Shown here piece after piece: positions 1 through 7,202 of a stretch of DNA of 64,000 nt (the first letter of the stretch is position 1; every line of letters starts with the position of its first letter). The stretch spans positions 62,001-126,000 of the forward strand of contig CAZOOV010000005.1 in the NCBI GenBank assembly GCA_964581515.1. The letters run 5' to 3'. The notes beneath the pieces are model-generated. The model worked only from the letters and a program-made list of their open reading frames with translations. It was not told the DNA's origin and ran no database searches. The translations under genes were made by a program, and so were the position numbers. The stretch is from JACJVV01 sp964581515 (GTDB lineage Archaea; Nanobdellota; Nanobdellia; Woesearchaeales; JACJVV01).

Positions 1-334
1 AATCCCATGAATGAATTATATCGATATCTTTCAAATTTAGCTTCTTTAATTTTCTTATAAGAAATGCTTCAAAAATAGATTTCTTTAATGGATTAGTATT
101 GAGTTTTTTTGAAATATATATAGGGACACCTGTTAAGAATTTCATTACATACTGGCCCAAAGGGACAACACGTTTTATATTGAAATCTTTTTTTATTTCC
201 TTATTATATCCTCTTGATAAGACTAAGAGATTATTTTCTTTTACTTTCTTTAACTGTTTTGCAATAGGTAGTGCCCTTGCACCAATAGTATTCTGAACTC
301 CAAAATCAGAATTTAAAATGAAAAGAATTTTCAT
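1..334 (-). CDS. glycosyltransferase, GT4-like, N-terminal part (cut by window edge)
   Basis: Reading from the ATG at 334 down to base 1 gives 111 open codons; the 3' end lies outside the window. The product starts MKILFILNSDFG and the last visible residues are KDIDIIHSWD. This is the N-terminal Rossmann half typical of GT-B (GT4/GT1) sugar transferases, where a D(V/I)(I/V)H(A/S)(H/W) strand closes the first half of the acceptor domain. Its ATGA start overlaps the stop of the upstream glycosyltransferase by four bases, so it belongs to the same minus-strand operon. The donor-binding half is not visible, so the family is probable and the substrate unknown. Confidence 0.7.
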   Translation of the reverse strand, partial: MKILFILNSDFGVQNTIGARALPIAKQLKKVKENNLLVLSRGYNKEIKKDFNIKRVVPLGQYVMKFLTGVPIYISKKLNTNPLKKSIFEAFLIRKLKKLNLKDIDIIHSWD

Positions 335-1389
335 TTCAAAACACCCCTTATCTTTTCTGTCCAAGAATTGATATTATCAAGATCTGTAATTATAAGGTTC
401 TTATCCTTATTTGCTTCAGGTAGACCCCCTTTATCACTAGTTATTGTAGGAATACCAAAATAATTCGCTTCAACAACAACCCTTCCAAATGCCTCATTCC
501 ATCTTGAAGGAACAAGAAGAAGCTTGGATTGATTATATAATTGTGATATATCTTTTTTCCAAGGCGTAAATGCCACATTGTTCTTAATTTGAGTAGTTTT
601 GTAAGGACCTACTATGAGAAACTTTTCTTTAGGCATAGATTTTGCAATCTTAAGTACAATATCATTACCTTTCATAGCATTATTTCCTCCAATAAAAAGA
701 ATATATTGTTTTTTGTCTTTAAATTCCTTATTTTTACTATGGGTTGTTCTTTTTAGAGAAGAAGTATCTACAAATGGATAATATATATTAGAATCAAGAT
801 TGAATCTTTTTTTGAGCTCTTTTTGCATATATTTAGAATTCACAATTATTTTTGATGCATTCTTAAGCGCTAATGCATTAAGTTTCTTATATTTTTTAAT
901 TGCATTATTTTCTAATATATTTTTTGTTGTTTTTAATACAAATCGAAAACCTTTTTCATAATTTTTGAAAATATTTAATTGTAATTCATCTCTTAAATAA
1001 TAATGATAAGGAATCTTATTCTTAATGCAAAACTGAGCAATTAATGGAGCAAAAATAGCCTGAATAATCACATAATCACAATTTTTGATATTATCATATA
1101 AATCACTCAATTTGTCTAAAATAAAATCATAATTATATACATATAAAGAATTGAATCTTGAAATCTTTTGCTTATATTTCAGAGTGAGATTATGGATAGT
1201 TATATTATCTCTTTTAGTAATCCCTGGTTTACAACATTTATCAAAAGTATAAGCTACAATTTCTTTCTTAGATTTATCTTTTGAGAGTTTGAGTAATTCA
1301 TTATAAATTGATTTTTCTGCTCCACCCGGAAATGATAATAGGAATTCACCAATAAATACTATTTTCTTATTCTTTTTTGGGGTTTTCAT
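331..1389 (-). CDS. GT4-family glycosyltransferase
   Basis: 352 residues, a normal length for GT4. The acceptor domain begins KIVFIGEFLLSFPGGAEKS, with the GGAE motif common in this family. The C-terminal nucleotide-sugar domain has FIGGNNAMKGND and, near residues 299-307, EAFGRVVVE, which fits the retaining GT4 E-x7-E motif, followed by GIPTITSDKGGLPE. It probably transfers an NDP-sugar to a lipid-linked or surface glycan at the inner face of the membrane. It starts one base after the GT9 stop and ends inside the next glycosyltransferase start, so the genes are co-transcribed. Sugar specificity cannot be read from sequence. Confidence 0.85.
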   Translation of the reverse strand: MKTPKKNKKIVFIGEFLLSFPGGAEKSIYNELLKLSKDKSKKEIVAYTFDKCCKPGITKRDNITIHNLTLKYKQKISRFNSLYVYNYDFILDKLSDLYDNIKNCDYVIIQAIFAPLIAQFCIKNKIPYHYYLRDELQLNIFKNYEKGFRFVLKTTKNILENNAIKKYKKLNALALKNASKIIVNSKYMQKELKKRFNLDSNIYYPFVDTSSLKRTTHSKNKEFKDKKQYILFIGGNNAMKGNDIVLKIAKSMPKEKFLIVGPYKTTQIKNNVAFTPWKKDISQLYNQSKLLLVPSRWNEAFGRVVVEANYFGIPTITSDKGGLPEANKDKNLIITDLDNINSWTEKIRGVLK

Positions 1390-1390
1390 C

Positions 1391-2524
1391 TTATTTTACT
1401 TTTTTCAGCATACTTGCTGTTTTCTTATATACTTCTTCAACTGTTATAGCCTCTATTGCCTTGTCTCCTAAAGGTTCATGTTCTAAATTATAGCTTATCT
1501 TAGATTTTCTTTTATAGATATAATGAATATTCTTATTGATATATTTCTTTGGTAACCTTGTAAGTGGATCTGTAACCCCCCATAATGTCAAAAGATTTGC
1601 TTTTTCAGATATTGCTATATGCATAGGTCCACAATCACCTGTAATAACTAAATCTGATACAGAAAACAAAGCTGCTAATTCAGTTAGGGACAATTCACCT
1701 GTAAGATCAATAAAATTATTGTATCTTGAGAACTTATTATCGAATGCCTTATTGTATAATTCATCACCAGGACCGCCAGTAATAACAATATGATTCTTTT
1801 TATCTTTAATTAATTTCTCAATAAGTGCAATATAATTCTTCTTTGGCCAAGCCCTGCTTTTCCATAATACAAAAGGGTTAATTGTAATTATTCTTGAAGA
1901 TTTTCCCAGACTAATCATTTTTTCTATCTTATCTGATAATTTCTTTGAATAAACTAAAGGATCCATATCCCATGAATGAGAATTTATGTTTAGATTTTTT
2001 ATAACATTAAAAGGCATCTCATAATAATGCATACTTGGCTTATATTCTACAGAGTATTTTAAGGTAAAGTTTGCCCTAACCTTCCAATCATAAATGTATC
2101 CTATCAAAAATCTCTTTTTAATTAGTAATGCAACAAATGATTGTATAAGATTTTTATTGAGAAGAATTACCAAATCTTGCTTTTTTTGCTTAAAGGAAGA
2201 CGCCATTATTGAGTATAATGAAGACTTGGTCAATATTATCTCATCAAAACTGTTATTGCCTTTCACAAAAGACCTGTCTGTCAACAAAGTAATCTTTGCA
2301 GTAGGATATTTCTTTCTTACCTCTTTAAATGCAGGTGTATCCATGAGCATATCCCCTATACCCAATGGTTTAAAGAAGATAAAAAGTATTGATTTTATCT
2401 CTTTTATTTGCTTTGTATCCTTTGGATTAAATTTTTGCTTTCTTTTTAATGAAAACCAGAGATACAAAATAGATGCAAGAAGCTTCTTTACTGTTTCTTT
2501 GAAATATATTTTTAATAGTTTCAT
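1391..2524 (-). CDS. GT9-family (heptosyltransferase-like) glycosyltransferase
   Basis: 377 residues from the ATG at 2524, chosen because it lies just after the methyltransferase stop; a longer frame to 2620 would overlap that gene by about 90 bases. The N-terminus has KPLGIGDMLMDTPAF, the GT9 glycine loop. The C-terminal half has VITGGPGDE, DLTGELSLTELAALFS and GDCGPMHIAIS, the GT9 signature ending in the conserved G-x-x-H. In bacteria GT9 enzymes add ADP-heptose to lipopolysaccharide. Here it more likely adds a sugar to an archaeal surface glycan. It is one of at least five sugar transferases in this operon. Confidence 0.85.
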   Translation of the reverse strand: MKLLKIYFKETVKKLLASILYLWFSLKRKQKFNPKDTKQIKEIKSILFIFFKPLGIGDMLMDTPAFKEVRKKYPTAKITLLTDRSFVKGNNSFDEIILTKSSLYSIMASSFKQKKQDLVILLNKNLIQSFVALLIKKRFLIGYIYDWKVRANFTLKYSVEYKPSMHYYEMPFNVIKNLNINSHSWDMDPLVYSKKLSDKIEKMISLGKSSRIITINPFVLWKSRAWPKKNYIALIEKLIKDKKNHIVITGGPGDELYNKAFDNKFSRYNNFIDLTGELSLTELAALFSVSDLVITGDCGPMHIAISEKANLLTLWGVTDPLTRLPKKYINKNIHYIYKRKSKISYNLEHEPLGDKAIEAITVEEVYKKTASMLKKVK

Positions 2525-2529
2525 TTTTC

Positions 2530-3099
2530 TTATTTTAGCTTGCAAATAGCGTAAATATGGGGTGAAAGCCTTGGAATGATATTTCCTATCACACATTCTG
2601 TATTGAACTTTATTTTCCATGAAAGCTTTCCACGATTCTTGTTATTTGTAACATAATGATTGAATCCCATTTCCTTAATCTTGAAATGTCTTTTAAGGAT
2701 AAGCTTAAGAGCATCATAAGAAAAATACTTAACATGACCCCCGAAATCAGGTTCTCTATTAAATAGGCCGTAAAAAAAGAATCTAAATGAAGTTGGGTTT
2801 GGAGTAGTCAAGAAAAAGACTCCCTCTTTCTTCAGATGCCTCTTAACATTCTCTAAGAATATGCCTGTATTTTCCAGATGCTCTATAAGCTCACCAGCAA
2901 TAATAACATCAAATTTCTTATTTAGATTGAATGGTTTATTCAAATCTTTCTTGTAATCTGCACCAGGTTCAATATCAAGACCATAGTACTCTTTTGAATG
3001 AGATCTAATCAAATCTGAAAAATCTCCCCAGGAATTTCCTAAATCTAAGACTACCTTTCCTTTAACAAGTTTCTTCACAATTGTTTCTCTTATCTTCAT
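2530..3099 (-). CDS. class I SAM-dependent methyltransferase
   Basis: 189 residues. Motif I is VVLDLGNSWGDFSDL (residues 17-31), the acidic ribose-binding strand follows at YYGLDIEPG, and motif IV is FDVIIAGELIEHLEN, where the EHL is typical of the Methyltransf_11/23 group. FLTTPNP follows motif V. In a glycosyltransferase operon such enzymes usually methylate a sugar or a lipid carrier, but nothing in the sequence fixes the substrate. It lies 27 bases after AsnB and five bases before the GT9 start. Confidence 0.8.
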   Translation of the reverse strand: MKIRETIVKKLVKGKVVLDLGNSWGDFSDLIRSHSKEYYGLDIEPGADYKKDLNKPFNLNKKFDVIIAGELIEHLENTGIFLENVKRHLKKEGVFFLTTPNPTSFRFFFYGLFNREPDFGGHVKYFSYDALKLILKRHFKIKEMGFNHYVTNNKNRGKLSWKIKFNTECVIGNIIPRLSPHIYAICKLK

Positions 3100-3126
3100 T
3101 TCCTATCAACATCCTAATATTTTTCT

Positions 3127-4908
3127 TTATTTCATAAACCTATCATACCACATTTCAAACATCAATATACTCCATAATTTCTGTGCTAGTATAAAATTCA
3201 TCTTATAATTGCTTCCTTTTGACTTGATCTCTTTAAGAAGTTCATAAATATAATCTTTATTATACAGATCATGCTTGCTCTTTTTCAGAAGTGATTTTAA
3301 TCTATCACCCAAAACATTCTTGAACCAATAATCTATAGGAACATCAAAACCATGCTTTCTTCTTTGCGTTATCTCCTTAGGAAGATCTTCTTTGAATGCT
3401 TGCTTTAATAAATATTTTTCATCCCACCCCTTAAGTTTTAGTTTTGATGGAAGCGAAAAAGAAAATTCTACAAGTTCATGATCTAAAAAAGGGACTCTTT
3501 GCTCAAGACCAAACGCAGAACTCATCTTATCGGCTTTCATAAAGAAATCGTTAGGTAGTAGGGTCTTTATATCAAATTCTTGTGCATTAGTAGCTTGATC
3601 CTTATAGGAATCATTCCACATGTATGATACTTTTGCTTGTTTTATATCTAATTTCTTTAATTCTTCATCATCAAAAAGCCGTACTGTTTCAAAAAATGCA
3701 TCTGAAGGAGATCTCCCTCTCATTTTCTTCAATCTCTTCAGTATATCATTACCAAAGTCAAAGAAACATAAATGACGCAGTTTCAAGCCATATTTAAGCA
3801 TCTTATACCTATCATATCCACAAAAGACTTCATCCCCACCATCTCCGCTGAGTACAACCTTATTGTGCTTCTTAACTTCTTCTGATAAAACAAAAATAGG
3901 AAGGAATCCAGGATCACCAATTGGTTGATCCATATGGTATGCCATATCATCCAAATAATCAAGTACATTATCTTTATTTATCTTGAATTCATGATGATTT
4001 GTCTTAAATCTCTTGGCTACTATCTTTGCAAAAGGCAGTTCATTTGTTGTATCAAAACCTATTGAGAAAGTATTGAGCTTACTGTTGTATTTTTTTGCAA
4101 GATAAGTAATTATAGAACTATCTAATCCTCCTGAGAGAAGACAAGCAACAGGTACATCGGCGACCATACGCCTCTTTACAGAACTATCCATCAATCCCTT
4201 AAGCTTTTTCTTATAATAAGAAAGAGGTTTATTTTCTATATCTTGTTTTGACAAAGAATAATATTTCTTATATTCTAAAGTGGTATTTTTTGATAAATTA
4301 AATATCATATAAAATCCTGGCATAAACTTTTGTACTCCTTTAATTAATGTTGTTGAACCTATCGTATAACGTAGATTAAAGAATTGTGTAAGACCTTCTT
4401 TATCTATCTCTTTTTTCTCAATTAAAGGCATGATAACTTTTATCTCTGAAGCAAATGCGAATTTATCTTTATTTTGATAATAATATAGTGGTTTTATTCC
4501 AAATCTATCTCTTGCAAGGAAAAGCTGGTTTGTTTTTTTGTCATGAATACAGAAAGCAAACATGCCGTTAAATCTTTTTAGACAATCCTTGCCCCATTTA
4601 TCGTATGCAAGAAGTATCACTTCAGTATCTGAAGAGGTCTTGAACTTGTAATTGTTTAATTCTAATTCCTTTTTTACTTCCTTATAATTATATATCTCGC
4701 CATTGAAAATTATTGTATAACGGTTTAGTGCTTGCATTGGTTGCTTGCCTTTATTTGAAAGATCAATAATACTGAGTCTTCTATGGCCTAAAGAAACATT
4801 CTTGTCAGTAAATGAGCCTTTGTCATCAGGACCACGATAAGAGATAATATCTCTCAACTTATCTATAAGCTTACTATCTTCCCAGTTTATCCCAACTATT
4901 CCGCACAT
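3127..4908 (-). CDS. asnB: asparagine synthase (glutamine-hydrolysing)-like protein
   Basis: 593 residues, full length for AsnB. It begins MCGIVGINW, so Cys2 is available as the N-terminal nucleophile of a class II glutamine amidotransferase domain (residues 1 to about 190), with RGPDD and NGEIYN substrate loops. The C-terminal synthetase domain has the ATP pyrophosphatase loop SGGLDSS at 259-265 and later SGDGGDEVFCGYDRY. Biochemically it would make asparagine from aspartate, or amidate a sugar carboxylate, as AsnB-like proteins in glycan clusters are thought to do. The location inside a glycosyltransferase operon favours the second role, though a role in amino acid synthesis is not excluded. 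Confidence 0.85.
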   Translation of the reverse strand: MCGIVGINWEDSKLIDKLRDIISYRGPDDKGSFTDKNVSLGHRRLSIIDLSNKGKQPMQALNRYTIIFNGEIYNYKEVKKELELNNYKFKTSSDTEVILLAYDKWGKDCLKRFNGMFAFCIHDKKTNQLFLARDRFGIKPLYYYQNKDKFAFASEIKVIMPLIEKKEIDKEGLTQFFNLRYTIGSTTLIKGVQKFMPGFYMIFNLSKNTTLEYKKYYSLSKQDIENKPLSYYKKKLKGLMDSSVKRRMVADVPVACLLSGGLDSSIITYLAKKYNSKLNTFSIGFDTTNELPFAKIVAKRFKTNHHEFKINKDNVLDYLDDMAYHMDQPIGDPGFLPIFVLSEEVKKHNKVVLSGDGGDEVFCGYDRYKMLKYGLKLRHLCFFDFGNDILKRLKKMRGRSPSDAFFETVRLFDDEELKKLDIKQAKVSYMWNDSYKDQATNAQEFDIKTLLPNDFFMKADKMSSAFGLEQRVPFLDHELVEFSFSLPSKLKLKGWDEKYLLKQAFKEDLPKEITQRRKHGFDVPIDYWFKNVLGDRLKSLLKKSKHDLYNKDYIYELLKEIKSKGSNYKMNFILAQKLWSILMFEMWYDRFMK

Positions 4909-4976
4909 ATATTTGCCTCATACCTTTGTTCTTATCTTTTTGTTTTTTGTTATTATCTTAGTAACTAACCCTACAC

Positions 4977-6155
4977 TTATACTTCATTATACATAGATAA
5001 ATACTGTTCTTTTAAGTCATTCCAATTAAAATCTTTAATCTTATTTTTTGCATTAGTCCCTAATTTAGATGATAACCGTTTGTTCTTGATAATCTTTTCA
5101 ATATTACTTGCAAAAGCATTAACATCTCCAAATTTGCTAAGATATCCTTCTTTACCATCTGTAATCAAATCAGATGTTCCTGGAATTGATGTTGATACAA
5201 CAGGCAATCCTGAAGCCATACCCTCCATAACAATCCCTGGTAAACCTTCCCCACTACTATGTAAAAGAAGAACATCAGATGATTTCATTATAGAAGGGAT
5301 ATCTTTTCTCCAGCCAGTGAAAAGCACATTATCTTTTAGACCTAAATCAGAGACTAGCTTTTGATATTTTTCTTTTGATGGGCCATCTCCAACTAACAAC
5401 AATTTAGGATTAATTTTATTATTACCATTATTTTTATTATTCTCACAAAGTTTCTTTGTAGCTTTTATCAACACATCTATGCCTTTTCTTGGGACCATAA
5501 GACCTGCATAAAGCATCACAAAATCATTATTCTGAAGTTTAAGTAATGATTCACTTGATCTACTTAATTTTTTAGCTTTTGAAAATTTTTTTAGAAAAAT
5601 ACCTGTTGAGAATATTTTGAACTTCTTTTGATTAACTCCTGCTCTTAATGCATGTTTCTTCATGCTTTTACCATATATATGCACTGTTTTTGGAGCTGAG
5701 AATAAAAATCTTCCAAACAAAAAAGTATATATCTTAAATAAAATCTTAGTGCATAATCCTGGATTAAATGAATATGCTGGAAAAGTATCACAACTTAAAA
5801 CATAAGTCTTTCTTCTGAAAAACAAAGAAGTAAAAGCTGCAAAAAATGAGTTAAGATAAAAATAAGTCCATTGATGTATAACATCATTCTTTTTGAAAAC
5901 TTTCACTAGATTCACAAAAAACATAGGAGTTATCGGAATTGGCCATTCAAAATTTATAAAAGGTATATTGATTGCAGAATATGTGTAAATCTTTGCTTTT
6001 TTCAAAGATCCATCACTATGCCATTTGGCAGATATCTTTTTGAATGGTTTTTTAGGGACAAATAAAGTAATTTCATGCTCATCCCCTAAAAGACCTATCA
6101 AATCTGAAATAGGCCTTCTTAACAAAAATGTAGGATTTATGTAACATATTTTCAT
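4977..6155 (-). CDS. GT4-family glycosyltransferase
   Basis: 392 residues, two GT-B Rossmann domains. The donor domain shows LYAGLMVPRKGIDVL, LLVGDGPSKEKY, FTGWRKDIPSIM and EGLPGIVMEGMASGLPVV, the last containing the E-x7-E motif of retaining GT4 enzymes. An asparagine-rich insertion (NNKNNGNNKIN) between the first two of these motifs is encoded by AAT/AAC-type triplets and probably forms a surface loop. The start overlaps the stop of the DUF2304 gene by four bases. Likely an NDP-sugar transferase in lipid-linked oligosaccharide assembly; substrate unknown. Confidence 0.85.
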   Translation of the reverse strand: MKICYINPTFLLRRPISDLIGLLGDEHEITLFVPKKPFKKISAKWHSDGSLKKAKIYTYSAINIPFINFEWPIPITPMFFVNLVKVFKKNDVIHQWTYFYLNSFFAAFTSLFFRRKTYVLSCDTFPAYSFNPGLCTKILFKIYTFLFGRFLFSAPKTVHIYGKSMKKHALRAGVNQKKFKIFSTGIFLKKFSKAKKLSRSSESLLKLQNNDFVMLYAGLMVPRKGIDVLIKATKKLCENNKNNGNNKINPKLLLVGDGPSKEKYQKLVSDLGLKDNVLFTGWRKDIPSIMKSSDVLLLHSSGEGLPGIVMEGMASGLPVVSTSIPGTSDLITDGKEGYLSKFGDVNAFASNIEKIIKNKRLSSKLGTNAKNKIKDFNWNDLKEQYLSMYNEV

Positions 6156-6496
6156 TTTTTGTTTTGCTTTATAGCAATCTTGCCAACTATTTCCTCAACA
6201 CGTCTTTTAGTCTTCTGTAAAGAGATATAATTATGATATAAAAGACCAATTACAAATATAAATCCTAAAAGAATCAATAAATCCATTGTCCTATTAAGAT
6301 TTAATGTGTGAGTAAACGGAGATAATAATTTAGGAAACAATGCCATGACTGCAAATAAAGCCCAAAGTATCTGCCAAAAAAGATATTCATTCTGTGAAAA
6401 TTCATCTCTTTTATAATGTAAAAAAGTAAGATATAACATCAATAAAGCAAATAAAATTCCCAGTATTTGAATCCCTAGTATTTCCAGTCCTAACAT
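6152..6496 (-). CDS. DUF2304 family small membrane protein
   Basis: 114 residues with three hydrophobic stretches (about residues 6-24, 41-58 and 72-89), then a charged cytoplasmic tail with KRRVEEIVGKIAI. Its size, the three-helix pattern and its position one base after a dolichyl-phosphate-mannose-synthase-like gene match DUF2304, which is often paired with GT2 polyprenyl-phosphate glycosyltransferases and may anchor them. That role is inferred from context. The downstream GT4 start overlaps its stop. Confidence 0.7.
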   Translation of the reverse strand: MLGLEILGIQILGILFALLMLYLTFLHYKRDEFSQNEYLFWQILWALFAVMALFPKLLSPFTHTLNLNRTMDLLILLGFIFVIGLLYHNYISLQKTKRRVEEIVGKIAIKQNKK

Positions 6497-6497
6497 T

Positions 6498-7169
6498 TTA
6501 ATTCTTAAACCTCCACAATACCATATTTATTACAATTTTAATACCATCCATTACAGTGGTGCCTTTATACCTATTAGCATATATTGTACGTATCTTATGC
6601 TCTGCATGTCTTAATTTATGCTTGCCTGCATTAGCTATCATCTCACTTTCCATAGCATAATCAGAAGAATCCCATCTTATTTTCTTATATGCGCTAGATC
6701 TAAACGCCCTATAACCGCATTGAGTATCCTGTAAATCAATTCCATATAATAATTTAGTTATAAGATTTATAGACCTATTACCAAATCTAAAAATAAAAGG
6801 CATGTGTTTTGAAAATTCCCTATAACCAAATACTATATCTTTTCCTTCTAATTTCTTTAGAAATCCAGTGATTTCTTTTGGTTCATGTTGCCCATCTGAA
6901 TCTATTGCGATAAGAATATCTGCACCTCTTTCTAATGCATAATCGCAGCCAGTCCTAAGAGCAGCTCCTTTTCCAAGGTTTATAACATGACGCAGAACAG
7001 TAACTCCCTTTGAAGATGCAATCTCATATGTTTTATCCTTGCTGCCATCATCGACAACAACAATATTCTTGCAATACTTCTTTACTTCAGAGATGACATC
7101 ACCAATATGTCTTGCTTCATTATAGCCTGGAATGATTGCCCATATATTTTTATTTTTGGTTTGAACCAT
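6498..7169 (-). CDS. GT2 glycosyltransferase, dolichyl-phosphate mannosyltransferase-like
   Basis: 223 residues. The GT-A fold is clear: WAIIPGYNEARHI, VVVDDGSKDKT (nucleotide-binding aspartates), NLGKGAALRTG, and IAIDSDGQHEP, which holds the metal-binding D-x-D. Family members move a sugar from GDP-mannose or UDP-glucose to dolichyl phosphate, making the lipid-linked donor for a membrane transferase. There is no C-terminal membrane domain, so it probably depends on a partner, the DUF2304 protein encoded one base downstream. AglB lies 33 bases upstream, placing it in the N-glycosylation pathway. Confidence 0.88.
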   Translation of the reverse strand: MVQTKNKNIWAIIPGYNEARHIGDVISEVKKYCKNIVVVDDGSKDKTYEIASSKGVTVLRHVINLGKGAALRTGCDYALERGADILIAIDSDGQHEPKEITGFLKKLEGKDIVFGYREFSKHMPFIFRFGNRSINLITKLLYGIDLQDTQCGYRAFRSSAYKKIRWDSSDYAMESEMIANAGKHKLRHAEHKIRTIYANRYKGTTVMDGIKIVINMVLWRFKN

Positions 7170-7202
7170 TTTTTTGAAAATATAAAGGTAAATAAAATTT
7201 AA

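Noticed and set aside
2094..2549. Plus-strand ORF of 151 codons.
   Set aside because: Antisense to the GT9 gene, whose motifs are clear, and no promoter or start site supports it.
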